Below are positions 45,292 to 54,900 of a DNA stretch of 64,000 nucleotides, piece by piece. This DNA is from Isosphaeraceae bacterium. GTDB lineage: Bacteria; Planctomycetota; Planctomycetia; Isosphaerales; Isosphaeraceae. A program made the position numbers and the translations under genes. The notes under the pieces were generated by a model that had not been told where the DNA came from, ran no database searches, and worked only from the letters and a program-made list of their open reading frames with translations. The stretch's first letter is position 1, and each line of letters begins with the position of its first letter. Location of the stretch: positions 124,001-188,000 of the forward strand of contig JANXSX010000150.1 in assembly GCA_025356475.1 (NCBI GenBank). Reading direction: 5' to 3'.

Positions 45292-47697
45292 TTATACCAT
45301 TTGCTTGCGTTTTCTCAACACCCACTCCAGCGTCAGAATCCCTAGGAACAGCGCCAAAAGCGGCCAGGTGTTCCAGAGGGGGATCGGTGGGTCGGTATCG
45401 AGCGGAACCTTCTGAGGCTTGGGCAGGTCGGCAAGCAGCGTCGACAGGTCGGTCGGGGTATAGAACTTGCCCCCGGTGATACTGGCAGCACGCTGGAGCT
45501 CGGCCTGGTTCATTGTGAGCTGTTCTTTCTCTCCCGCAGGAGGCTCGACGCGGAACCCATAGCTGGGGATCGCCCCATCGAGTACCGGGGGCGGGAGCAG
45601 ACGAATCTCATAGTCCCCCTCTGAGAGTTGCGGCAGAGCCGCTTCGAACAGCCCTCGATTGTTCGGCGAACTCTTGAGCGTGATCTTGCGAGGTCCTTGT
45701 CCCTTGCGGTCAAGATCCACAACAACCTCGCCCGAGGTCGGTGCCAGTGCAGGGTTGGGGAAGCGAACCTTGAGGAGAATCGACTGGCCACGCTGGTAGC
45801 GTCGTCGGTCGGTGCTAATCTCCGCTTGGCGTTGGCCCAGGAGCTTGGAACGAGCTAGGAAACGGATCGTCTGGATCCAGTAGCGACCAAAGTACTTATC
45901 CCCTGCTCGGTAGCGCCACCGCCAGGTATCATCGACCGCGTTGAACATCGACTTGCCGACACCGACAAACTGGTAAAGCATCAACGGCAGGCGGCCATTC
46001 GAGCCGGTCAAGGTGGGGTGTTCGGCCAGCACCATGGCGGCGGGCTTCTTCCGAGGCGCTTCGAGTAGCCAGAAGAGTTCGGGCAAGGATTTCCAGATCA
46101 AGTTGCTCGTTGCTTCATCATCACCAAACCGGAAGATCGGGTTACTCCGTCCTTCAGGAGTCAGCTCGGGCCTGAAGCTTGTCAGTGCGTTACCGACCGC
46201 CGTTGGGTTGCGTGCGTCGCCTAGCTCGATCGGCAGCAGGATTTCCAGGGGTGTGCCACGATAGGAGAGGGGGTTGAAATTCTCTCCCGCGATGAACAGC
46301 AGCCCGCCCCCCTTCTCCGTGACAAACTCCACGAGGTTCGCCATCTGAACCGACGACATGAAGCTGGGGTCTGCGTCTCCGATCAGAACAACATCATACG
46401 CGAAGAGTTCGTCCTTAGACGCTGGAAAGGTTGGCAATGCGGACCGGTCTTGCTCGCTAAACTCGGTGTCGGACGAGAGCAGGACGACACCAAGGTCGAT
46501 CGTCTCCTCCCGTTCGAGGAAGTTCTTGAGGTAGCGGTACTCGTAACGGGGCTCGCTATCGACCAAGAGGACTTTGAGCTTTTCCTTGCGGACGTTGACG
46601 ACTCGGGTCAGGAAGTTATTCTCATATTGGAGCTCGCGAGGGCGGCTTTCGACCTCGACTACGAAGGTCTTCTCGCCCGTCTCGCGGGGTCGGTGACCAA
46701 TCTCCACTTTGGTCGAGCCACCATCGCTGGGAGCCTTGACCTTGACCGTCTCCAGGATCTTGTCGTACGACGGATTGACTGCTCCGGTCGGCCTTTCCTT
46801 GAGTGTGATGGTAATCTCTTCGCCAGCGAACCCCCTGCTCGACAGCTTGGCCTGGAACCGGACCAAGTCGTCGATAAATACGATGTCGTCGACAAGGAGC
46901 TCACTCAGTTCCAGGTCGCGAGCGGGCTCGGCATCGCCCAGGCCAATCGTGTAGATTGGCACCCCTTTTTTGGCAGAGAACTCAGCAGCCTTATCGAGGC
47001 TCTCGCCATCGGTGGTCTGGCCGTCAGTGAGGAGCAAAATCGCCGAAGGGGGGACCCCTCGAAGCTCGCCTAGGACCTTGCGGATCCCTGCTGCCAGGCG
47101 GGTCTGACTGCCGTTCGCTTCAACGGCGTTGAGTTTGGCCAAGGCTGGATTCACATCTTCCGGGCTATCGATTGATGCAAGCGGTCGCGAGTCATTGGCG
47201 ACAAGGTAAAGGCGAACCTTGTGCTGCAACTGAAGTTCCCTGAGTATCTTTGCGTCGCCATCACTAAGAATTCCTTGGGCAACCGCCAGCCGATCGACCT
47301 TGGTCTTGGACGCCTTGGTGGCGAGTTCTGTCGTAGCGGTCATCACTTTGGGATCGGCATATTGATCGACGGTATCTTGGCTTGCCGAGTCATCGACCAT
47401 GATCGCAAAGTAGGGTAATCCCGTCCGTTCGACCGAGAGGACAGCCTCGGAGAGCATGAAGACAGTAAGAACCACAAGACTGAATCTGAGGAAGGCGAGG
47501 AACATTTTGTAGAGAGTTGAGGCGGTCCCTTCGCGACGATAGAGCCAGACGATCAGTGCGGCTGAGCCGATGAGTACCAGCACAGTGACGGCTTGCGGCC
47601 ACGGTTGCTCGAAGCGAATCTGGGGCGTGATCGCTTCACCCGCTCGCGCGGGCTCGACCCCTAACCGTGCCGCTAGCCTTTGCAACAACCAATCCAT
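45292..47697 (-). CDS. VWA and glutamine amidotransferase-like domain membrane protein
   Basis: An 801-aa protein from ATG 47697. It has two N-terminal helices (about 37-55 and 65-90), then a VWA domain with a MIDAS-like DDSAS motif at about 105 and LLLTDGQTTDGES around 235. A beta-rich segment follows. A class I glutamine amidotransferase-like domain (about 410-620) contains YDVVLIGDADP and GGGLLFIAGE, and the C-terminal helix is at about 775-797. The amidotransferase-like fold lacks an evident catalytic Cys in the usual nucleophile position, so it is probably structural. It lies 40 bases after the BatA-like gene and belongs to the MoxR-associated group of membrane VWA proteins. Confidence 0.92.
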   Translation of the reverse strand: MDWLLQRLAARLGVEPARAGEAITPQIRFEQPWPQAVTVLVLIGSAALIVWLYRREGTASTLYKMFLAFLRFSLVVLTVFMLSEAVLSVERTGLPYFAIMVDDSASQDTVDQYADPKVMTATTELATKASKTKVDRLAVAQGILSDGDAKILRELQLQHKVRLYLVANDSRPLASIDSPEDVNPALAKLNAVEANGSQTRLAAGIRKVLGELRGVPPSAILLLTDGQTTDGESLDKAAEFSAKKGVPIYTIGLGDAEPARDLELSELLVDDIVFIDDLVRFQAKLSSRGFAGEEITITLKERPTGAVNPSYDKILETVKVKAPSDGGSTKVEIGHRPRETGEKTFVVEVESRPRELQYENNFLTRVVNVRKEKLKVLLVDSEPRYEYRYLKNFLEREETIDLGVVLLSSDTEFSEQDRSALPTFPASKDELFAYDVVLIGDADPSFMSSVQMANLVEFVTEKGGGLLFIAGENFNPLSYRGTPLEILLPIELGDARNPTAVGNALTSFRPELTPEGRSNPIFRFGDDEATSNLIWKSLPELFWLLEAPRKKPAAMVLAEHPTLTGSNGRLPLMLYQFVGVGKSMFNAVDDTWRWRYRAGDKYFGRYWIQTIRFLARSKLLGQRQAEISTDRRRYQRGQSILLKVRFPNPALAPTSGEVVVDLDRKGQGPRKITLKSSPNNRGLFEAALPQLSEGDYEIRLLPPPVLDGAIPSYGFRVEPPAGEKEQLTMNQAELQRAASITGGKFYTPTDLSTLLADLPKPQKVPLDTDPPIPLWNTWPLLALFLGILTLEWVLRKRKQMV

Positions 47698-47737
47698 TCG
47701 TCACGTCTCGATGCTGAAGATATGGTCTGACAACGGA

Positions 47738-49933
47738 TCAAGAATGATGCCCGAACTTCCAGGCGAGGATCGACTCGGTCGCAAGTAGGGCGAGGACCAA
47801 GTAGAGCAAGGGGCGATGCAGGTCACCACGCCGACTGACCGAGGTTGCGTCATTGGTCAATCCCTGCCAATCCGTCAGGTAGGCAAAGGACCAACCGGGA
47901 ACGGCGTCAGAGAGCGTGGCCTTATCAAGCTTGGACAGGTCACTCTCGGCAGGATCGGGGTTGACCGAGAACGTCGAGTCCCTGGCGATGGGGGGGCCGA
48001 TCTTAACCTGATAGATCCCTGAAATCTCAGTATCCTCATATTTGAGCACAGCGACATCTCCCGCGAGAGTCAACTTGGTCGGCGTCGATTTCTCGTTAGG
48101 GTCGAGGACATTCGCACTCGCCGACGCTGCGGTAGCGGGCAAGGCTTGGTCGAGTGGTTGGCCCACGCGGACGTTGCGTTCCGTCGTTCGCCCGGAAGCC
48201 GCGAACATGATGATCTGTTCCATGACCGGCGGATAACTCGGATGGACCGGCCAGGTCGTCCACCCGGTGTCTGCCGAGGTTGCAACCTGAACCACAACCC
48301 CTCGGTGGTGGTGGACCTCAACAATGGCCGGGTCACCGTTCTCAAATGCAAGTGCGACTTTGGCCGACGATTCTTTGGGGATCGACAGCTTCTCAAATTG
48401 CCAGGTCTTGACCGAGGTCAGGCCGGCCTGAACTTCATCGCTCTCGCCGTTGAACATCGCCACGATCGGGTGGCGGAAGCCGAGCGGGTTGAAGCTGAAC
48501 GGGGCACCCCCCTGCTTGGACGAGTCGCCCACACTCGGGCCGATCATCGCAGGAAGTAGTCCTTTGCCGTCCGCAAAGAGTAGGCGGTTCGCGTTTTCGG
48601 GGACGACCATATCGCCACCGAAGTAGACGACCCCTCCCCCCTGTTTGAGGTAGGCCTCAAGCGCCGAGACTTCCGCTTCAGTCACCTGGGCGATGTTGCA
48701 GAGGACAACCGCGTCATAGGCGGCGAGCTCGCGTCTGGAGAGTTGAGACTCGGCCACAACCGTTGTCTTGACCGGAGTCGGGCTCCCTGGTGAGTCACTC
48801 GAAGGGCTGAGTGCCTGTGCGAGATAATCGGTCTCCGCCTGAAAGGGCTCTGTCTTGAAATCGCCATCGACCAGAAGGACCTCAATATGCTCATGGACCA
48901 AGACTGCAAGGACCCGATGATTATCGATGCTGAGCAAATCGTCGTCGATCTTGACCTCAAGAACATGATCTCCAGGCGAGTTGAAGACATGACTGAACGC
49001 GACCGGTACGTCTTCGCCAACGGGGAGGTCGAGTGTCTTCTCGGGGCCGACGGAACCGTCGATGATGAGCCGGACGCGAGTGCTCGACGAGGTTGTTCCG
49101 AAGCTTCGAACCGTGGCGTTGACGATCACGGTCGAGCCGACCGTTGCGATCGGATTGTTGAGGCCTAACGAGGTGACAGCGCGATTCTCCGTCCCTGTCT
49201 TGCCCAGGTCAATCACGACCGATCGCGCCTTCCGCGTCGAGAGCTTCGCGGTCGCTCGCTTAAGGGCGTCAGTCCCGACACCGGGACGGGGTGCCCAACT
49301 GGCGACTTGTAGATCAGTGAGAACGATCACTTCTTTCTGTGCGATATCCGAGGCTGCAAGGACGCGGTCGATAGCCTCGAAACTCGCCGTCAGATCGGTT
49401 GAACCGTGGGTCTGGACAATCTCTTTGAGTTCTTTTTCGACTTCGCTTGGGCTGGGCGAGGGGTTGCCGATCACGACCCGAGGGGGATCACCGATAATGA
49501 CGATACTGAAGGTATCGCCCCGGTGAGCGTCGGTTACGAGCCGGAGTGCGACTGCCTTCGCCTGGTCGAACCGTGACGTTCCGGCAGACGCATAACCCAT
49601 GCTCAAGCTACCATCGATTGCCAGCACTCGGTGAGTCCGTTGCCCAGGCAGAACCGTCCCCAAACTCTCCATGAAGGGTTTGGCCATGGCACAGACAACA
49701 AAGAGAATCAGTAGGGTGCGAATTGCGAGCAGTAACCACTGTTCGATCTTGATTCTTCGCGAGTTCTTGCGCATCGCGGCCATGAGAAATCGCATCGCTG
49801 CGAACCGGACCTCGCGAAACTTGCGTCGGTTCAAGAGGTGAATGATGATCGGTAGGGACGCTGCACCGAGCCCGTAGAGCAACGGCAAGTTGCCAAACCC
49901 GAGTGCCCAGATCACCGGCACAGAGACCATCAT
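47738..49933 (-). CDS. BatA-type membrane protein with VWA domain
   Basis: About 731 aa. ATG 49933 has GGGAAGG upstream and gives a normal BatA N-terminus; ATG 49966 would add 11 residues. The N-terminus (LLYGLGAASLPIIIHLLNRRKF) is the BatA/aerotolerance-regulator signature, followed by a second helix near residue 60. The VWA domain carries a DGSLS MIDAS motif at about 100 and VLTDLQVASW around 205. A beta-rich part and a glutamine amidotransferase-like fold follow (YDAVVLCNIAQ, GGGVVYFGGDMV), then a C-terminal helix (LLYLVLALLATESILAW). Together with MoxR and DUF58 this is the standard Bat-like set. Confidence 0.93.
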   Translation of the reverse strand: MMVSVPVIWALGFGNLPLLYGLGAASLPIIIHLLNRRKFREVRFAAMRFLMAAMRKNSRRIKIEQWLLLAIRTLLILFVVCAMAKPFMESLGTVLPGQRTHRVLAIDGSLSMGYASAGTSRFDQAKAVALRLVTDAHRGDTFSIVIIGDPPRVVIGNPSPSPSEVEKELKEIVQTHGSTDLTASFEAIDRVLAASDIAQKEVIVLTDLQVASWAPRPGVGTDALKRATAKLSTRKARSVVIDLGKTGTENRAVTSLGLNNPIATVGSTVIVNATVRSFGTTSSSTRVRLIIDGSVGPEKTLDLPVGEDVPVAFSHVFNSPGDHVLEVKIDDDLLSIDNHRVLAVLVHEHIEVLLVDGDFKTEPFQAETDYLAQALSPSSDSPGSPTPVKTTVVAESQLSRRELAAYDAVVLCNIAQVTEAEVSALEAYLKQGGGVVYFGGDMVVPENANRLLFADGKGLLPAMIGPSVGDSSKQGGAPFSFNPLGFRHPIVAMFNGESDEVQAGLTSVKTWQFEKLSIPKESSAKVALAFENGDPAIVEVHHHRGVVVQVATSADTGWTTWPVHPSYPPVMEQIIMFAASGRTTERNVRVGQPLDQALPATAASASANVLDPNEKSTPTKLTLAGDVAVLKYEDTEISGIYQVKIGPPIARDSTFSVNPDPAESDLSKLDKATLSDAVPGWSFAYLTDWQGLTNDATSVSRRGDLHRPLLYLVLALLATESILAWKFGHHS

Positions 49934-49987
49934 CGACCTTCCCGGCCAGAGTAGAGCGAATGTCATCAAACAAGAACGTGAACGGAT

Positions 49988-50893
49988 TTACTTGCGTGCG
50001 AACCGGGTGGCTCGCGAGGCAAGATAACTGGAAAGGGAGACATCGAGCTGAGTGTCAGTTCGCATCGGTACGTAGTCGATATCGATCATGCGACATCCCT
50101 TCTTGAGCGTATCGAGGTAGGCACCGATCTCCGCTTGGTAGGCCTTGCGAAGGGATTGCGGCTCGGTCAGTACGTCGGCGAGCCCTTCCATCCCCTTGAA
50201 CAGCGTCGTATCCCGGAACGGGAAATCGACTTCGGCCGGGTCGAGGATGTGGAAGATGATGACCTCGTGGCGCCGATGTCGCAGGTGTTTCAGACCAGCG
50301 AGGATTTTCGCGGGATCATCGAGCAAGTCGGAGAGAATGACAACGACCCCACGCTTCTTGAACCGTTCGGCCAGATCGTCGAGGATCGGCCCAACGTCGG
50401 ACTTCTCACGCGCGGGCGAGACGTCCATCAGGTGGAACAGTTCTTTGAGGTGGGACGGTTGCCCGCCTGGCCGCAAGTAGCGCCGGACCGCACTATCGAA
50501 GATGGCCAGGCCGACCGAGTCTTGCTGCTGCAAAATCATGTAGGCAAGTGCCGCAGCAACAAACTGGGCGTATTGAAGCTTCGTGACGTTCCCCTCGGAG
50601 GCGTAGGACATCGACTCGCTGGTATCGAGAAGCAAGTAGGTGAGGAGATTGGTTTCTTCCTCATACTGCTTCAGATAAAACTTGTCGGTCTTACTCCAGA
50701 CCTTCCAATCGACGTGGCGAATGTCATCACCGGGCACGTACTCCTTATGCTCGGCAAACTCGACAGAGAACCCATGATAGGGACTCTTGTGCAAGCCGGA
50801 GACGTACCCTTCGACGACTAGCCGGGCCTGGAGGTCCAGGCCCTCAATGCTAGCCAGCGTGAGCGGATTTAAATATTTTTGGGAGTTTTCCAC
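49988..50893 (-). CDS. DUF58 domain protein (MoxR partner)
   Basis: A 301-aa cytoplasmic protein. The frame opens at TTG 50917, but GTG 50893 with a GGAG just upstream is more plausible and still overlaps the MoxR gene by 44 bases. The DUF58 signature is complete: [44 protein letters not shown], then a VWA-like strand with LLLDTSESM. These proteins work with MoxR AAA+ ATPases in maturation of membrane or periplasmic complexes. The overlap of genes suggests translational coupling to MoxR. Confidence 0.93.
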   Translation of the reverse strand: MENSQKYLNPLTLASIEGLDLQARLVVEGYVSGLHKSPYHGFSVEFAEHKEYVPGDDIRHVDWKVWSKTDKFYLKQYEEETNLLTYLLLDTSESMSYASEGNVTKLQYAQFVAAALAYMILQQQDSVGLAIFDSAVRRYLRPGGQPSHLKELFHLMDVSPAREKSDVGPILDDLAERFKKRGVVVILSDLLDDPAKILAGLKHLRHRRHEVIIFHILDPAEVDFPFRDTTLFKGMEGLADVLTEPQSLRKAYQAEIGAYLDTLKKGCRMIDIDYVPMRTDTQLDVSLSSYLASRATRFARK

Positions 50894-51932
50894 TCTGCTC
50901 CGCCTCGCGCTCGTCAACTGGGATATGCTTAATCAACCGCTTGACGATATCGTCGGGCTTGAGGCCTTCGGCCTCGGCATTGAAGTTGGTGACGATCCGG
51001 TGTCGCAGGACAGGTCCCGCCACCGCGCGGATGTCTTCGGTCGCAACGTACGAGCGACCGTACAACACCGCCCGCGCCTTCGACGCGAGCACGAGATACT
51101 GGCTCGCTCTGGGACCAGCCCCCCAGCTCACGTAATCGCGGATGAAGTCGGGGACATCCCCCTTCTCGCGCCTGGTCGCTCGGGTGAGACGCAAGGCATA
51201 GCGAATCACATGATCCGCGATCGGAACTTTGCGGACGATTTCTTGGAGTTCCAGGATATCGTTACCGGCGAGGATCTTGGTCACGGAGTGTTTGAGGTTT
51301 GCGGTTGTGAGTCGAACGATTTCGAACTCTTCTTCCTCGTCGGGGTAATCGACCAGGATGTTGAGCATGAATCGGTCGAGCTGAGCTTCGGGCAAGGGAT
51401 ATGTCCCTTCCTGCTCGATCGGATTCTGGGTCGCGAGGACGAAGAAGGGGTCGGGCAGTCGATGCCGCTCACCACCGACGGTGACCTGCCGTTCCTGCAT
51501 GGCTTCGAGCAGGGCGGCCTGGGTCTTGGGTGGGGTCCGGTTGATCTCATCCGCGAGCACAATATTGGCGAAGACGGGTCCACGGAGGAACTTGAACTGC
51601 CGAACCCCAGTCGCCTTGTCCTCCTGAATCACCTCGGTCCCGGTGATGTCGGAAGGCATCAAGTCGGGGGTAAACTGGATTCGGTTATAAGAGAGATTCA
51701 ACGCATCGCCGAGCGTATGAATCATCAGGGTCTTGGCGAGCCCGGGTACGCCGATCAGCAGGCAGTGCCCTCGTGCGAAGATTGCAATCAGCAATTCTTC
51801 GAGCACATTCTGCTGACCCACAATAACCTTCGACATTTCGGCCTTGAGGTTATCGAACGCCGATTTGAGGCGTTCGACAGCCACGAGATCCTCGTGTGGA
51901 AGGGACTGTGCGGGAGTTGCATCATCGACCAC
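50850..51932 (-). CDS. MoxR-family AAA+ ATPase
   Basis: A 360-aa AAA+ protein starting at GTG 51932 with GAGGAGC 8 bases upstream. Walker A is GVPGLAKT, followed by [15 protein letters not shown], Walker B with [23 protein letters not shown], and sensor 1 [23 protein letters not shown]. All are typical of the MoxR group. The lid has an [14 protein letters not shown] segment. It probably acts as a chaperone-like motor with the DUF58 and VWA proteins encoded next. It follows the TPR/PQQ gene by 49 bases and overlaps the DUF58 gene. Confidence 0.96.
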   Translation of the reverse strand: MVDDATPAQSLPHEDLVAVERLKSAFDNLKAEMSKVIVGQQNVLEELLIAIFARGHCLLIGVPGLAKTLMIHTLGDALNLSYNRIQFTPDLMPSDITGTEVIQEDKATGVRQFKFLRGPVFANIVLADEINRTPPKTQAALLEAMQERQVTVGGERHRLPDPFFVLATQNPIEQEGTYPLPEAQLDRFMLNILVDYPDEEEEFEIVRLTTANLKHSVTKILAGNDILELQEIVRKVPIADHVIRYALRLTRATRREKGDVPDFIRDYVSWGAGPRASQYLVLASKARAVLYGRSYVATEDIRAVAGPVLRHRIVTNFNAEAEGLKPDDIVKRLIKHIPVDEREAEQSGKLPKIFKSAHAG

Positions 51933-51981
51933 GCGGCACGCTCCTCACTCGGACAACTCGGAGTTGCAGTCAAAAGTCAGA

Positions 51982-54900
51982 CTAACGCGAGATAGGCCCC
52001 ACGTCTATTGCCCGTCGCTCACCCAACGCCCAGAGTCCCTGGTCGGTCGCGACCATGACACCGCGTGGGGTCAAAATCGTTTCAAGAGGTGGCGACCCCG
52101 CTGGAAACAAGAATCGTTGGACCAGCCCGCCATCGCTTCGGCGAACCAGAGCCACCGGCAGACCCTCGGCGGGGTCCATCTCAGAAAGAGTACTCGGATA
52201 CGCCAGAATCGAGGTCTCGGTCACGGTCAATGACCACCCACGCGTCGGGCCACTCAGGGGTCGCTCCCATGCGAGTAGACCTTTGTCGAGATTGATCGCC
52301 TTGAGGATCTCTCCCCCTTCGTTCACGGTCGCACAGTAGACTTTTGTCCCATCAATCGCTAACGCCTCGGGCCGTCGCGAGAGGTCCTCCGAGCCGAGCA
52401 AGGCTCGCCAGATCAAACGACCGTTCTTGGAGTCAATGCGCACGAGAGTGACACCGTCATGCAAGACGAGTAGGCGGTCCCCATCAACAAAAGCGCGAGG
52501 ATGGCCATATTTGGGCAGGCTGTCCGACTCTCGAAAGCTCCAAGAATCGCTCGCAGTTGCAACGTCGAACGAGACCACGGTCAACGCATCGACAACTAAG
52601 ATCACATGATCATCATCGATGGAGACTGGGGCGCGTTGCCAAGCCGCTTTCTCGGATCTCTCGGTCGACATGACCTTGCGACCGGTCTCGGTTTCGAGCA
52701 CGAGCAGCCCTAGTTTGTCCCCCACAGTCTGAGCGACAATGCGTCGAGGGCTAACACCAATCAGGGGATTCAGGGCCATTCCTGAGACCGAGTAACTCCA
52801 CTCAACCTGTCCGAGTTCTCCGTCAATCGCCAGGATCGACGAGTCCCCCTTCAGACAGATCAATCGATCACCAACGAGCCGGAACCCGTGAAACCGATTC
52901 AGCTTAGGACCAAGGCCCGCCTCGGCCTCGTTGGCAGCGCCGACCCCTGCGCCCGGGTTGGCCGCAGCGAAGGGGTTCAAGCCCGCTGGTGCAGCCGGTC
53001 CGGCTTCACCCAGTCGGTGATCCCAATCCAGGTTCCCCTGGGTCAGACTGAGGCCGACAATTCGGTTGGCGGTTGCAGCCAGGACCCGGTCTGCAAGATA
53101 GCCGATCCAGATCGGTTCGCCGCCGAGGTCGGCGGTCCAGCCGACCTGCCCAGTCAGAGGATTCACCGGGCGAATCGTCCCCCCCTGCACCAGGAACATC
53201 CGGCCCGACTCGGTGGAAGGAGGCACCCCTTCCGCGCTCATGACCCGGGTTCCCCCGGCCCAGCGCACGTTCCAAAGCCGGGAAAGGGGGAGGCTAAGCG
53301 TGAGATCATCGTGGTCGCTGGCCAGTCGGTCAAATGGCGCTGAGGCCAGTCGAAGTTTGGCGAGGGCGGCGACATCCTGCTGGTCGACCATCACCTTTGT
53401 GTAACGGTTGGCGAGCCGCCCGTAGGCTTCGCGGGCGAGCGACCAGAGGCGTTGAGACTCATAGGCGCGCGCCATTCCCAGCAGTGCTCGACCTTGATCT
53501 TCGGGGGTTGCCGACGCCGCGAACAATCGCTTGTAGGCACGAGCCGACTCGGCAGGTTGGTTCCGTTCAAGATGGAGCTTTGCTAGGGCGAGCCAGGCTT
53601 GGGGAACTGCGCGGGCTACTGGATACCCATGAGCGACATCCTCCAGCAGCCGGACCGACTTCTCACGAAGCCCCTGGTTCAGGAGGGCCGACGCTTTCTG
53701 GTCGTACTTGGCGTAGAATTCTGCCCCTTTGCCTACTGTCAGACCTTCGAGTCGTCCCGCAATTAGGAGGTCGGCCCGAACGGTCCGCTGGCCGTCCCCG
53801 GCCAAGACCCCTACGCTCCTGAGCGGCTCCTCCGCCAGCAGTGCTTGCAGACAGTCGACTCCGGCTTGCACGTTGCCGAAGGCGACAAAGGCATCGGCCA
53901 GTTCGAGCCGGGCGGCGACCCGATCTTTTGAGGATCGCGCGACTTCGGCCGCTTGGGTAAACCGATCAACGGCACCTTGATATTCTTTGATCTTCCGATC
54001 CTGGCGCGCCAATTTCATGAGCAGTCGGTGCTGATGATCACGCGTGGCATCGAGCAGCGAGGCTCCATCCAACAGATCCGAAGGTTTGGAACGGCTCGCG
54101 GTCTCGGCAAAGCTCTGAAGCGCGAGATCATCTTGGCCTGTCGCTTCGGCGGCTCGTGCGAGCCGGTAGTAGTTGGCGGGCTGTTCAGGAGCACGGGCGA
54201 TATCATCTCGGTAGCGTTGAATCAGGCGACTATTCTGGCAGAAAACGACCATCGCCTCGGCCTGAGCGACGATCAGGTAGCCATCCCCCGCGACGAGGTT
54301 TCCCCCTGTGGTTCCGAAGGTCTCTTGAAGTTTGATCGGCGGGTCGGTTCGCAGACCAGTCGCCTGGTCGAGGATATGGATCTCGCCCCGGGTTGGCCAG
54401 TAGACGCGATCGCCTGCGAGTAAGCCACGTCCGAACCCTTCAAAGGGCCGACCGCCATCGGGCCAGGCGCGGGTGAGCTTGCCGGTCTTGACGTCAAACC
54501 AGAGGACGCGGTCGCCGGTGGCGATCAACTTACCTTGGGCGACACCAAGAACATGCGTCAGTTTGACCTCATCGGGAATCGGATCACTCCGCCAGGCGAG
54601 TTTGCCGCTATTGGCGTCGAAGGCAAAAATGGCATTGGCGTCGTCAGGCGCGACAATGACGAGTCCGTCGTTAACGATTGCCGGATTCAGGTCGCGCTGG
54701 GGACCGGAGCCGAAGCTGTTCCGTTCTACGCGTGGATAAGTGGCCACCCAGCGAATTGTTCCTGTCTCGGCATCGAGCGAGGTCACCGCCCCCATATTCG
54801 TCTGGTAATAGAGGGTGGGTCCGTCAAGAGTAAGAAGTCGGGTCCCGACGTCCGGCGAGGTGATTCCACCCATCCCGCCGCCACCCGCCACTTGAGCCGC

